Below are positions 35,636-44,108 of a stretch of DNA of 64,000 nt, piece by piece. Below the pieces are notes generated by a model. The model was not told the origin of the DNA and searched no databases. It saw only the letters and a program-made list of their open reading frames with translations. The stretch comes from Sphingomonas desiccabilis (GTDB taxonomy: Bacteria; Pseudomonadota; Alphaproteobacteria; Sphingomonadales; Sphingomonadaceae), in the NCBI RefSeq assembly GCF_004135605.1, contig NZ_SDPT01000002.1, positions 248,001 to 312,000 on the forward strand. Reading direction: 5' to 3'. The position numbers were made by a program, and so were the translations under genes. The number at the start of each line of letters is the position of its first letter. Position 1 is the stretch's first letter.

Positions 35636-36004
35636 TCAGCGCGCGTGCAGCGCTGCCAATGCGATTCCGGCGAGATTCTGGCTTCGCTTGACGTACCGGA
35701 TGCGCGTGCGGCCTTCGGGCCTCGCCAGTTGCTGGAAGCGCTGGAAATGGCCCAGGCAGGAAGGCGGGCATCGCACCAGGCCGTTCGCCTGCGCGATCAC
35801 CGCCGCCGCATCCCCCAGCAGAACGGCGTCCGTCACGCCCAGCGCACGGGCCTGTTGCATCGCCTCGATCAGCGCAAGCCACTCGGCATCCATGCTGGTG
35901 CCGGGGCCGAGCCCGCGCTGGACATAGCTGCGTCCCCCCGCGACGACGGCCAGCTCCATGCCGATCGGCGACGGGCGGCTGCCGCCGTCGAAGAACAGCT
36001 TCAT
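35636..36004 (-). CDS. RNase H-like domain protein
   Basis: 122 residues with the ribonuclease HI fold: MKLFFDGGSRPSP carries the first catalytic Asp, MDAEWLALIEAMQQA the Glu, and VLLGDAAAVIAQANG the second Asp. In the C-terminal segment KRSQNLAGIALAALHAR, the position of the fourth carboxylate (N-x-x-AD-x-LA in RNase HI) reads Gly. It could be a weak nuclease, an RNA/DNA-hybrid binder, or rely on another acidic residue. It starts in the stop of the pseudouridine synthase (ATGA), linking it to rRNA-modification genes. Shorter than E. coli RNase HI (155 aa) and lacking its basic protrusion. Confidence 0.75.
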   Translation of the reverse strand: MKLFFDGGSRPSPIGMELAVVAGGRSYVQRGLGPGTSMDAEWLALIEAMQQARALGVTDAVLLGDAAAVIAQANGLVRCPPSCLGHFQRFQQLARPEGRTRIRYVKRSQNLAGIALAALHAR

Positions 36005-36540
36005 GCGCTGCGCCACTCGCCCGGCGGAAGATCGCCGAGCATCCAATCCCCGATCTGCCATCGAACCAGCCGCAACGTCGGGTGGCCGACCGCCGCCGTC
36101 ATCCGGCGTACCTGCCGGTTGCGGCCCTCGCGGATGGTGAGCCTCAGCCAGCAATCGGGGATGCTTGCGCGAAAGCGGATCGGCGGGTCCCGCGGCCAGA
36201 GCGCCGGATCCTCGATCCGCTCCACCGCCGCGGGCAGCGCCGGGCCATCGTTCAGCAGGACGCCGGATCGCAGCCGATCGAGCGTTCGCTCCTCGGGCGT
36301 CCCCTCTAGCTGGACGAGATAGGTCTTCGGCAGCTTGAAGCGCGGATCGGCGATGCGCGCCTGCAGCCGCCCGTCGTCGGTCAAGAGCAACAACCCCTCG
36401 CTGTCCCGGTCGAGCCGCCCGGCCGGGTAGATGCCGGGGATCTTCACGAAATCCGAAAGCGTCGCACGGGTCGTCGGGCTGCCGCGATCGGTGAACTGGC
36501 TCAGCACGCCATAGGGCTTGTTGAAGAGGACCAGCGTCAT
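36001..36540 (-). CDS. Short RsuA/RluE-family pseudouridine synthase
   Basis: 179 residues converting a specific rRNA uridine to pseudouridine. It opens with MTLVLFNKPYGVLSQF, contains the catalytic GRLDRDSEGLLLLTDDG (Asp after RL), KTYLVQLEG, and ends with IREGRNRQVRRMTAAVGHPTLRLVR, all hallmarks of the RsuA/RluB/E/F branch. No S4 RNA-binding domain is present, as in RluE, so a 23S rRNA stem like that modified by RluE is the likely target. It overlaps its upstream FAD-protein gene and its downstream RNase H-like gene by four bases each. Confidence 0.9.
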   Translation of the reverse strand: MTLVLFNKPYGVLSQFTDRGSPTTRATLSDFVKIPGIYPAGRLDRDSEGLLLLTDDGRLQARIADPRFKLPKTYLVQLEGTPEERTLDRLRSGVLLNDGPALPAAVERIEDPALWPRDPPIRFRASIPDCWLRLTIREGRNRQVRRMTAAVGHPTLRLVRWQIGDWMLGDLPPGEWRSA

Positions 36541-38153
36541 TGCGCGCCGAGGCTTCGCGCCACGGCTTCGGCGACCTTGATGCCGTCCACGGCCGCGGAG
36601 AGGATGCCGCCGGCATAGCCCGCGCCCTCGCCGGCCGGGAACAGGCCGGCGGTGTTGAGGCTCTGGAAATCGTCGCCGCGCGTGAAGCGCACGGGCGAGG
36701 AGGTGCGCGTCTCGACGCCGGTCATCACCACGTCGGGATGGTCGTAGCCTTGGATCTGGCGCCCGAACACCGGCAGCGCCTCACGCATCGCGTCGATCAC
36801 GAAGTCGGGGAGGCATTCCGCGAGGTCGGTCGGATGCACGCCGGGGCGGTACGACGGAACGACGGACCCAAGCGAGGTGGAGGGGCGGCCCGCCAGAAAG
36901 TCTCCCAGCCGCTGGGCGGGGGCCTTGTAGTTGGAGCCGCCGGCGACAAAGGCGCGCTCTTCCCAGTGGCGCTGGAGCGCGATGCCCGCGAGCGGGTCGC
37001 CCGGATAGTCGCGGGCAGGATCGATCGCCACGACGAAGCCGGAGTTGGCGTTGCGCTCGTTGCGCGAATATTGGCTCATGCCGTTGGTCGCGACGCGGCC
37101 TTCCTCCGAGGTGGCGGCGACCACCGTGCCGCCGGGGCACATGCAGAAGCTGTAGACCGTCCGCCCGTTCGAGCAGTGGTGCGAGATATGATATTCGGCC
37201 GCACCCAGGATGCGGTTGCCGGCGTCCTGGCCGAAACGGGCACGGTCGATCCAGGATTGCGGATGCTCGATGCGCACGCCGATCGAGAAAGGCTTGGCCT
37301 CCGCATGGACGCCGGCCTGGTGCAGCATCGCAAAGGTGTCGCGGGCACTGTGCCCGATGGCGAGGACGACCCGCTCGGCCGGCAGGTACTCGCCGCCGTT
37401 CAGGTGCAGTCCGCGCAGGCGCCGTTCGCCGGCGCCGTCGGTCGCGATGTCCAGTCCGTCGACCCGGGCGGAGAAGCGGTACTCGCCACCCAGCGCCTCG
37501 ATCGTCTCGCGCATGCTCTCCACCATCGTCACGAGGCGAAAGGTGCCGATGTGCGGATGCGCCTCCGTCAGGATCTCTGGGGGGGCGCCCGCCTTCACGA
37601 ACTCGGTCAGCACCTTGCGGTTGAGGTGGCGGGGATCCTTGATGCGGCTGTAGAGCTTGCCGTCCGAGAAGGTGCCGGCGCCGCCCTCGCCATATTGCAC
37701 GTTGGATTCCGGGTTCAGCACGCTGCGGCGCCACAGCCCCCAGGTGTCCTTGGTGCGTTCGCGCACCACCTTGCCGCGCTCCAGCACGATCGGGCGGAAG
37801 CCCATCTGCGCGAGGATCAGGGCGGCGAAGAGTCCGCACGGCCCGGCGCCAATGACGACGGGACGCGGGGCGTTGTCGGGCGCCGTCCCGACCGGGCGAT
37901 AGCGCGTGTCCGGGGTCGGCTGCACATGCGGGTCGCGCCGGAACCGGGCGAGGACGGCGGATTCGTTCTTCAGCGAAACGTCGACCGAATAGACGAGCTG
38001 GATGTCGGTCCGGTCGCGCGCGTCATGGCCGCGCCGCGCGACCGAAAAGCGGACGAGTTCGCGCGGGGTTATGCGCAGCCGCTTGGTGATCGCTGCCGAC
38101 AGCGCCTCGTCGGCATGGTGGAGCGGCAGTTTCAACTCGGTGATGCGGATCAT
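36537..38153 (-). CDS. FAD-dependent dehydrogenase of the COG2509 type
   Basis: 538 residues. An N-terminal domain of about 90 residues starting MIRITELKLPL precedes the FAD loop PVVIGAGPCGLFAALILAQ. It is followed by VLERGKVVRERTKDTWGLW, a GEGGAGTFSDGKLYSRIKD segment, and FPAGEGAGYAGGILSAAVDGIK near the C terminus. This organisation is that of the widespread uncharacterised FAD-dependent dehydrogenases fused to a small N-terminal domain. Cytoplasmic; reaction unknown. First gene of a three-gene overlapping unit with the pseudouridine synthase and RNase H-like gene, which hints at a link to RNA modification, but this may be chance packing. Confidence 0.88.
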   Translation of the reverse strand: MIRITELKLPLHHADEALSAAITKRLRITPRELVRFSVARRGHDARDRTDIQLVYSVDVSLKNESAVLARFRRDPHVQPTPDTRYRPVGTAPDNAPRPVVIGAGPCGLFAALILAQMGFRPIVLERGKVVRERTKDTWGLWRRSVLNPESNVQYGEGGAGTFSDGKLYSRIKDPRHLNRKVLTEFVKAGAPPEILTEAHPHIGTFRLVTMVESMRETIEALGGEYRFSARVDGLDIATDGAGERRLRGLHLNGGEYLPAERVVLAIGHSARDTFAMLHQAGVHAEAKPFSIGVRIEHPQSWIDRARFGQDAGNRILGAAEYHISHHCSNGRTVYSFCMCPGGTVVAATSEEGRVATNGMSQYSRNERNANSGFVVAIDPARDYPGDPLAGIALQRHWEERAFVAGGSNYKAPAQRLGDFLAGRPSTSLGSVVPSYRPGVHPTDLAECLPDFVIDAMREALPVFGRQIQGYDHPDVVMTGVETRTSSPVRFTRGDDFQSLNTAGLFPAGEGAGYAGGILSAAVDGIKVAEAVARSLGAQ

Positions 38154-38185
38154 GGCGGCGCCTTACATCGAGATCCGCGCGCTTG

Positions 38186-38686
38186 CTAACCTTGCTCGTT
38201 CGCCGTTGCCTCCGGGGCTTCCGGCTTGAGGTTCCAGCCGCCGATCTGCGCGTACAGCGCGTCCCGTAGTTCCCGCACCCGGGCGTTGAGCGCCTTGAGT
38301 TCCTCCACCGGCTGGCCGGAGGACGTCAGCAATGCCTCGGCGAGACAGCCGGTCCTGGTGCGAAGCTGGCGCCCGTCCGGGGTCAGCGCGACCAGCACCT
38401 GCCGTTCGTCCTCGGGATTGCGGGTGCGCTGCACCAGGCCCGCGGCCTCGAGGCGCTTGAGGAGCGGCGTCAGTGTGCTTGATTCCAGCGCCAGTTGCTC
38501 CGCGATCCGGCCAACCGCCTGGCCGTCCTCGCGCCACAGGATGTTGAGCACCAGATATTGCGGATAGGTGAGCCCGAGCTGGTCGAGCAGCGGCTTGTAC
38601 ACGCGCTGGATCGCCATGCTCGCGGAGTAGAGCCCGTAGCAGAGCTGGTCGTTCAGCGGCAGCAGCGTGTCTGCAACGTCCGTCAT
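38186..38686 (-). CDS. MarR-family regulator, OhrR-like
   Basis: 166 residues with a winged helix: LTYPQYLVLNILWREDGQAVGRIAEQL, LESSTLTPLLKRLEAAGLVQRTRNPEDERQVLVALT (recognition helix and wing). Near the N terminus LNDQLCYGLYSASMAIQR carries the Cys at the position of the peroxide-sensing Cys of OhrR, with the adjacent Tyr also typical. A second Cys (RTGCLAEAL) could form the two-Cys variant. The ribosome site CAGGAGTGAGGA is directly before the ATG. A 12-bp palindrome lies 36 bases upstream. An ohr peroxidase gene is not adjacent in this window. Organic-peroxide sensing is inference from the family. Confidence 0.87.
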   Translation of the reverse strand: MTDVADTLLPLNDQLCYGLYSASMAIQRVYKPLLDQLGLTYPQYLVLNILWREDGQAVGRIAEQLALESSTLTPLLKRLEAAGLVQRTRNPEDERQVLVALTPDGRQLRTRTGCLAEALLTSSGQPVEELKALNARVRELRDALYAQIGGWNLKPEAPEATANEQG

Positions 38687-38721
38687 TCCTCACTCCTGGT
38701 GCAACCGCCCGTGCACCACAC

Positions 38722-38733
38722 ATATCGCGATAT
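38722..38733. promoter_or_regulatory. Perfect palindrome ATATCGCGATAT upstream of the ohrR-like gene
   Basis: A 12-bp perfect dyad in the promoter of the MarR-family gene (its ATG begins at 38686), a good candidate for the autoregulatory operator. It is one of the few AT-rich sites in the region. Binding is inferred. Confidence 0.5.
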
Positions 38734-38785
38734 CTTTTCGGTGAACAAGCCCGGCGGGCTGCGGCCAAGCCGTGGCGAAAGGATA

Positions 38786-38816
38786 ACGCTCCCCGGAGCG
38801 CTGCTCCGGGGAGCGT
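38786..38816 (-). terminator. Strong hairpin after the alpha/beta hydrolase gene
   Basis: ACGCTCCCCGGAGC and GCTCCGGGGAGCGT form a perfect 14-bp stem with a 3-base loop, 6 bases past the hydrolase stop. Read on the minus strand the 3' side continues ...TATCC without a long U-run, so it may act with Rho or as a 3'-end stabiliser. It isolates the hydrolase from the ohrR-like gene. Confidence 0.7.
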
Positions 38817-38821
38817 CTGGA

Positions 38822-39652
38822 TCAGCCGCGAAAGAAGGCGAGCAGATCGGGATTGATGACCTCCGGGTGAGTTTGCGCCATGCCATGGGGCAGGCCCTCA
38901 TAGGCCTTGAACGTGGCGTTCTTCAGCAGGCCCGCTGCCTTGGGGCCATGGTTGGCGAAGGGGACGACCTGGTCGTCGGTGCCGTGCATCACCAGCACCG
39001 GAACCTCGATCGCCTTCAGGTCTTCGGTGAAATCCGTTTCGGAGAACGCCTTGATGCAGTCGTACTGCGCCTTGGCACCGCCGGCGAGGCCTTGGCGCGA
39101 CCAGTTGTCGATGAGACCCTGGCTGACCTTCGCGCCCTCGCGATTGAAGCCATAGAAGGGCCCGGATGCGACCTCGTGGTAGAATTCGGGCCGGTTGGCG
39201 ACGAGCGCGGCACGGAAGCTGTCGAACAGCTCGATCGGCACGCCATCGGGATTGGTGTCGGACTTGACCATGACGGGCGGCACGGCACCGATCAGCACTG
39301 CCTTGGCGACACGCCCCGGCTCGGCGCGGGCGACATAGTGCGCCACTTCGCCACCACCGGTGGAGTGGCCGACGTGGATCGCGTCCTTCAGATCCAGTGC
39401 CGCCACCAGTTCCGCCACGTCGGCGGCATAGGTGTCCATTTCGTTTCCGGTATCCGTCTGCGTTGAACGACCATGGCCGCGGCGGTCGTGGGCGATCACG
39501 CGATAACCCTCGCCCAGGAAGAACAGCATCTGGTTGTCCCAATCGTCCGCCGACAGCGGCCAGCCATGATGGAACACGACGGGCTGGGCATCCTTGCTGC
39601 CCAGGTCCTTGTAGAAGATTTCCGTGCCGTCCTTCGTGGTGATCGTCGCCAT
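38822..39652 (-). CDS. Alpha/beta hydrolase, cofactor-free haloperoxidase/esterase type
   Basis: 276 residues: MATITTKDGTEIFYKDLG, oxyanion HHGWPLSADDW, DRRGHGRST, nucleophile elbow GHSTGGGE (Ser), catalytic Asp in MHGTDDQVVP and His in GLPHGMAQTHPE. These are the arylesterase/non-heme chloroperoxidase group, which hydrolyse esters and form peracids in the presence of peroxide. Full length, no signal peptide. GAGGAGAC lies 7 bases before the ATG. Divergent from a GlxA-type regulator and upstream of an OhrR-like gene, which fits a role in oxidative or xenobiotic stress. Confidence 0.92.
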   Translation of the reverse strand: MATITTKDGTEIFYKDLGSKDAQPVVFHHGWPLSADDWDNQMLFFLGEGYRVIAHDRRGHGRSTQTDTGNEMDTYAADVAELVAALDLKDAIHVGHSTGGGEVAHYVARAEPGRVAKAVLIGAVPPVMVKSDTNPDGVPIELFDSFRAALVANRPEFYHEVASGPFYGFNREGAKVSQGLIDNWSRQGLAGGAKAQYDCIKAFSETDFTEDLKAIEVPVLVMHGTDDQVVPFANHGPKAAGLLKNATFKAYEGLPHGMAQTHPEVINPDLLAFFRG

Positions 39653-39744
39653 CGCTTGTCTCCTCGGTGAAGGCGGCAGGAGCGCCGCTGTCGAAGATGA
39701 TGTACAAGGACCAGGGTGGCGGCACGCGTGGGGGAAGTGACACA

Positions 39745-40785
39745 GTGCAGGGCGAAACTGACAGGGCGCACATCGTCGCGGAAATCGGGCTGGTGCTCTA
39801 TCCCGATTGCCAGCTGTCCGCGATCTATGGCCTGACCGACCTGTTCCGCATCGCGAGCGATATCGCGGCGGGCTCGGGCGCCTCGACCCCGCCGGCGATC
39901 CGCGTCAGCCACTGGCGACAGGACGGCGACGCGATCGTGTGCACCCATGACAGCGCACCCCGGCCCCGGCACGCGCTCAGCCACGTCATCACGCCCCCCA
40001 GCATCGTCCTGCCCGATCGGATGCAGCCGATGCCGCACCTTGCGGACTGGATGGCCACGCTGCACCGCGGCGGCGCTACCCTGTGTTCGGTGTGCGCGGG
40101 GGCGTTCGTGCTGGCGGAGACGGGCCTGCTGCAAGGGCGGGAGGCGACCACCCATTGGGCGTTCGCCGAAACGCTCGCGTCGCGTTTTCCTGCGGTCCGA
40201 GTCGATGTGGATCGCATGCTGATCGACGACGGCGACATCATCACCGCCGGGGGCATCCTCGCCTGGACCGACCTTGGCCTCACGCTGGTCGAGCGGCTGC
40301 TGGGCCCGAGCGTCATGCTCGACACTGCGCGCTTCCTGCTGGTCGACCCGCCCGGTCGTGCCCAGCGGCCCTATGGCCATTTCGTTCCCCGGCTCGATCA
40401 TGGGGACGCCGCTATCCTTGCCGTGCAGCATTGGCTGCAGGCGACGGGTGCGAAGGACCATGGCGTGCCGATGCTTGCCGCCCGGGCAGGCCTCGAGGAG
40501 CGTACGTTTCTTCGGCGCTTCAAGAACGCGACGGGCCTGCGCCCGACTGAATATGCCCAGCAGATCCGCGTGGCCAAGGCGCGGGAGGCGCTGGAACTGA
40601 CGCGCAAGCCCGTGGAACAGATCGCCTGGCAGGTCGGCTATGGCGACCCTTCGACCTTCCGAAAGCTGTTCCAGCGACTGACGGGCCTCGCCCCCAACGA
40701 GTATCGGCGGCGGTTCGGGGTCGCGGCCGGAGCGGAAAACGCCCCTCCGGCGCAGCGGCTGGACAGCGCGCTGCTGCCTGCCTAG
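39745..40785 (+). CDS. GlxA-family AraC-type regulator with DJ-1/PfpI domain
   Basis: About 346 residues. N-terminal DJ-1/PfpI-like domain (EIGLVLYPDCQLSAIYGL; the elbow Cys in LCSVCAGAFVLAETG; DGDIITAGGILAWTDLGL) and a C-terminal double HTH: LAARAGLEERTFLRRFKNATG, then KPVEQIAWQVGYGDPSTFRKLFQRLTG. These proteins are transcription activators whose DJ-1 part is thought to bind a small ligand. The GTG at 39745 has GGGGGAAG upstream and starts just before the domain; in-frame ATGs at 39667 and 39697 are less well supported. It is divergent from the hydrolase by about 90 bases and is likely to regulate it. Confidence 0.9.
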   Translation: MQGETDRAHIVAEIGLVLYPDCQLSAIYGLTDLFRIASDIAAGSGASTPPAIRVSHWRQDGDAIVCTHDSAPRPRHALSHVITPPSIVLPDRMQPMPHLADWMATLHRGGATLCSVCAGAFVLAETGLLQGREATTHWAFAETLASRFPAVRVDVDRMLIDDGDIITAGGILAWTDLGLTLVERLLGPSVMLDTARFLLVDPPGRAQRPYGHFVPRLDHGDAAILAVQHWLQATGAKDHGVPMLAARAGLEERTFLRRFKNATGLRPTEYAQQIRVAKAREALELTRKPVEQIAWQVGYGDPSTFRKLFQRLTGLAPNEYRRRFGVAAGAENAPPAQRLDSALLPA

Positions 40786-40795
40786 GCGCCGGACC

Positions 40796-41053
40796 GTGGC
40801 CAAGAAACACTATCTGACCGCGACCTTGCCCGATGGCTATGTGAAGACGATCGGGCCGACCTCGATCCCCTTCACCCATTACTGGCGCATCGTCGCCGAG
40901 CTCGCCAACGGCAAGACCGAGGTGTTCTGGGGCCATGCGAAGTCCCTGGCCGAAGCGAAGGGCAAGCAGGCTGCCGCCGCCGAAGCGGCAGCGACCCGCG
41001 GATGGCGCTCCTACGCGTTCGAAGTCGTGGAGCTGGTCAAGACACGCGGCTAG
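40796..41053 (+). CDS. Small conserved-looking cytoplasmic protein of unknown function
   Basis: 85 residues from a GTG start, 10 bases after the GlxA-type gene. KKHYLTATLPDGYVKTIGP, then THYWRIVAELANGKTEVFWGHAKSLAEAKGKQAAAAEAA, with an amphipathic helix and a final strand (RSYAFEVVELV). It has the look of a small alpha/beta fold with a basic, ATP- or nucleic-acid-like surface, but I do not recognise a family. Probably co-transcribed with the regulator upstream; convergent with the DUF885 gene. Confidence 0.65.
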   Translation: MAKKHYLTATLPDGYVKTIGPTSIPFTHYWRIVAELANGKTEVFWGHAKSLAEAKGKQAAAAEAAATRGWRSYAFEVVELVKTRG

Positions 41054-41059
41054 CGCGCC

Positions 41060-42868
41060 TCACGCCACCGCCCAGCGCTCCCGCACGACGCGTTCCAGCA
41101 CCGCAAGCGGCATTGCCCCGTCCAGCAGCACGGCATGGAACTGCTTCAGGTCGAACTTCGGGTTCCTCTGCGCCTCGGCGCGCAGCCGCGTCCACACGGT
41201 GTGGCCGATCTTGTAGCTGCACGCCTGGCCCGGCCAGACGGTGTAGCGGTCGATCTCGCCCTGGCTGCGGCCGCGGGCGATGCCGGTGGTCGCGATCAGA
41301 TAGTCCGTCGCCTTTTTGCGGCTCCACCGCTTGGCATGCATGCCGCTGTCCACCACCAGCCGGGTGGCGCGGAACAGCAGCGACTGGAGATAGCCGACCT
41401 GGCCGAGGGGATCGCCCTCGTACATCCCCATCTCGTCCGCCAGCTGCTCGGAATAGAGCGCCCAGCCTTCCGAATAGCCGCTGAAGAAGCCGCGGCGCCG
41501 GATAAGCGGGATCTGCGTGCTCTCCAGGGCGAGGCTGACCTGGAGGTGGTGGCCGGGCACCGCCTCGTGATGCGTCAGTGTGGCCAGGCCGAACTTCGGC
41601 CGGTCAAAGGTATCGCGCAGGTTGATGTAGTAGATCGCCGGGCGCGAGCCATCGAGCGAGGCGTTCTGGTAATAGCCGCCGGGTGCGCCCGCCTGGATGG
41701 TGGGAGGTACGCGTCGCACCTCGACCGGGGCCTTGGGCAGGGTCGCGAACGCCTCGGGCAGGCGCGCGTGCATCGCCTGGATCTGCGTATTCAACTGGGC
41801 GAGCAGCGCCTCGCGGCCCGGATCGGTATTGGGGAAGAGCTGGTCCGGACGCTTGTTGAGCGCCACCAGCCGCTCGCCGACGCCGCCCTGCGCCATGCCC
41901 TGCGTCTTCAGGATCGCGTCGATGCGCCCGCTGATCTCCGCCACCTGCTCCAGGCCGAGCCGGTGGATCTCGTCGCCCGTCATCGCGACCGTGGTCGCCG
42001 CCTCGGCAGCCGCGGCGTAATAGGCATCGCCATCGGGCAGGCGCCAGCAGCCGGCGTCGTGGACCGCCTTGGCGCGCAGCTCGGTCACCAGCGCGCGCTG
42101 GCGATCGAGCGCCGGGAACACCTTCTGCTCGACGATCGCGGCCGCACGGACGACGCGGTCTGCCGGCAGCCCCACGGCCTTCAGCTTGGCGGCGAAGCTG
42201 GCCACCATCACCGTCTGGTCGGCCGGCTTTTCCCGCGCGCTCGCCAGCTGCTTGAGCGTGGTGTCGAGAATATAGTCGGGCGCGAACACGCCGCGCGCGG
42301 CGTCCCGGCGCTGCCGCTCGCTGCTGTCGTCGATCGCCTTGGGGAATGCCTCCAGCCGGGCGAGATAGGCGTCCGCCTCTGCCGCGTCCCGCACGCGCGC
42401 CTGCGACTCCAGGAAATCGGGCACGTCGCGATAGGGGCCGCTCAGCTGGCTCAGCACATAGGGGGCGAACCGGCCGAGGCTGCTGCCATAGGTGAAACGC
42501 TCCGCGCCCGCGATCGCACGGGTCAACTGATATTCCACGATCTCGTGATCGAGCTTCGAGGCGGGAGACAGTTCGGCGGTCCTGACCCGCTTGAGCTCGG
42601 CGAGCTCGCGCCGGGTGCGGGCGAGCGCACGCGCCTGACCGGCGGCAGATTCGTCGTCGAGCTGCGACTTCAGCCGCGCGCGCTCACCGGTGTCGAGGCC
42701 CAGCCGGGTCGCCTGCTCTGGGGATTCATCCAGCCGGGCGTAGAAGAAGCGGTCGAGCATCGCGCGGAAGTCTGCGTCGGCGCTTCCGGCCGCGACGGCT
42801 GCCCGTGCCGGAACGGCACCCGCGAGTGCGACCGCGGCACCACCCAGCATGAAATCACGACGCTGCAT
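41060..42868 (-). CDS. DUF885-family metallopeptidase-like protein with Tat signal
   Basis: 602 residues. The start MQRRDFMLGGAAVALAGAVPARA is a twin-arginine signal peptide, so the folded protein should reach the periplasm. The DUF885 core shows ATLTHHEAVPGHHLQVSLAL, the HExxxGH zinc-site variant of the family, and GFFSGYSEGWALYSEQLADEMG with the downstream Glu ligand. These proteins are thought to be secreted carboxypeptidases or dipeptidases. A rare feature is the use of Tat rather than Sec. Its role here is unknown; neighbours do not form an obvious pathway. Confidence 0.9.
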   Translation of the reverse strand: MQRRDFMLGGAAVALAGAVPARAAVAAGSADADFRAMLDRFFYARLDESPEQATRLGLDTGERARLKSQLDDESAAGQARALARTRRELAELKRVRTAELSPASKLDHEIVEYQLTRAIAGAERFTYGSSLGRFAPYVLSQLSGPYRDVPDFLESQARVRDAAEADAYLARLEAFPKAIDDSSERQRRDAARGVFAPDYILDTTLKQLASAREKPADQTVMVASFAAKLKAVGLPADRVVRAAAIVEQKVFPALDRQRALVTELRAKAVHDAGCWRLPDGDAYYAAAAEAATTVAMTGDEIHRLGLEQVAEISGRIDAILKTQGMAQGGVGERLVALNKRPDQLFPNTDPGREALLAQLNTQIQAMHARLPEAFATLPKAPVEVRRVPPTIQAGAPGGYYQNASLDGSRPAIYYINLRDTFDRPKFGLATLTHHEAVPGHHLQVSLALESTQIPLIRRRGFFSGYSEGWALYSEQLADEMGMYEGDPLGQVGYLQSLLFRATRLVVDSGMHAKRWSRKKATDYLIATTGIARGRSQGEIDRYTVWPGQACSYKIGHTVWTRLRAEAQRNPKFDLKQFHAVLLDGAMPLAVLERVVRERWAVA

Positions 42869-42946
42869 GGCAGTCTCCCCCTGTCACCCCGGTTCGGAGC
42901 GCAGGTGTAAGCGAGCCCCGGGCGCACGTCACCCACGGAGTGCCGC

Positions 42947-43675
42947 TCAGCGACGCGGCTCCAGCCACCAGTCCTGACGCCAGCCGCGCAGCTCCACGAC
43001 GGGCCGGCCGGCAGCGTCGCGGGCAGGGGCATAGCGGTAGCGGGCCTCGATCAGCCGACAGGTGGTGGCGTCCAGTTCCGCCGAGCCGCTCGAGCGGGTC
43101 ACGGCACAGCCGGTTGCCCGGCCCGCAGGGTCGACGGTGAAGCGCACCGTGACGCTGCCCTCCACCCGCCCCCGGCGCGCCGCCCGTGGATAGTCGGAAT
43201 CCCGGATCGCGCCGCGCAGCAGCCGGGCAGGACTGCCGCCACCGCTCCCCGTGCCGCTGCCGGAGGCGCCGCTGCCCGTGCCCTGGCCCACGCCACCGGC
43301 GCCGGTTCCCGGGCCAGGGAGCGGTGCCGCGCCCGCCGCGGCGTCTGCGCCGGGGCCGGCGATCGGTGCGGCGGCAAGCAGCGGCGGCAACGGGGCCGGC
43401 ACGGGTGGTGCCACCAGTTCGACGGGGCGGGCGTGGCGGTTCGGGGGCGCTGCGGCGCCACTTTTCCGCTCCGGCCGCGGCGCCGGCCTGAGCGGGGGCG
43501 GGGACGGCGGCGCTGGCGCGGGCAGGTCGAACGTCCGCAACGAGTCCTCGGGCGTCGCCACGGGCGTGAAGCCCAAGGCGGTCACCAGCGCGATGCCCAA
43601 TCCCGCGTGCAGCAGCAGCACGGCAACCGCGGAGGCGATCCGATGCCGCCGTTCCTGATGATAGCCCTGCCGCAT
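42947..43675 (-). CDS. TonB-family energy-transducer protein
   Basis: 242 residues with the TonB plan: a basic start, one TM anchor (ASAVAVLLLHAGLGIALVTALG), a Pro/Ala-rich then Gly/Ser-rich periplasmic spacer, and a C-terminal domain of about 85 residues with RDSDYPRAARRGRVEGSVTVRFTVDPAGRATGCAV, matching the YP...G-V-V-F-V-G pattern of TonB C-termini. CAVTRSSGSAELDATTC carries a likely disulfide pair. No exbB/exbD neighbours are seen. It could serve one of the two TonB receptors in this window. The Gly-rich linker near 43240-43330 is low complexity. Confidence 0.88.
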   Translation of the reverse strand: MRQGYHQERRHRIASAVAVLLLHAGLGIALVTALGFTPVATPEDSLRTFDLPAPAPPSPPPLRPAPRPERKSGAAAPPNRHARPVELVAPPVPAPLPPLLAAAPIAGPGADAAAGAAPLPGPGTGAGGVGQGTGSGASGSGTGSGGGSPARLLRGAIRDSDYPRAARRGRVEGSVTVRFTVDPAGRATGCAVTRSSGSAELDATTCRLIEARYRYAPARDAAGRPVVELRGWRQDWWLEPRR

Positions 43676-43719
43676 GCCAGCTTAAATCGGCAGGCCGGCA
43701 AGCCTATTTCAAGTCCGCG

Positions 43720-43992
43720 TCAGCGGCTTCCGCCGAGTGGTACCCGCAGCGTCACCTTCTTCCATCCCCAGCGGACCATCGAATCCTCTTCGTCCTCGAC
43801 CGGCTCCGTGAGCTCGCCCAGCCGCCAGCGGCTGTCCTCGGTAGCGGTGGCGGATTCGATCCGCTGCAGGTCGAAAGAGCCGGCCTCGGAGAGCTTCGCC
43901 CGGGGCGCCTGGTTCTCACGCGCTGCCGGCGTGGCTGTCGCAGCGGTGCCGCTGATGGCCAGCACGAGGATGGCTGCGGCAAGGCTTGTCAT
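43720..43992 (-). CDS. Small secreted protein of unknown function
   Basis: 90 residues: signal peptide MTSLAAAILVLAISGTAATATPA with a probable cleavage near ATA-TP, then a hydrophilic, acidic body (ELTEPVEDEEDSMVRWGWKKVTLRVPLG). No recognised domain. AAGGGACTCGAGG precedes the ATG. Upstream of and parallel to the tonB-like gene (44 bases between), possibly co-transcribed. Confidence 0.6.
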   Translation of the reverse strand: MTSLAAAILVLAISGTAATATPAARENQAPRAKLSEAGSFDLQRIESATATEDSRWRLGELTEPVEDEEDSMVRWGWKKVTLRVPLGGSR

Positions 43993-44108
43993 TGCGGCCT
44001 CGAGTCCCTTGAAGTGGTGATGGCATCTAGAAAGCGTGACGACCCGTCGATGTTCCCCTTGCCGGCAGGAAGGTCTCCGCCCATCCTGCTGCGCGGGGGG
44101 GCGAAATC

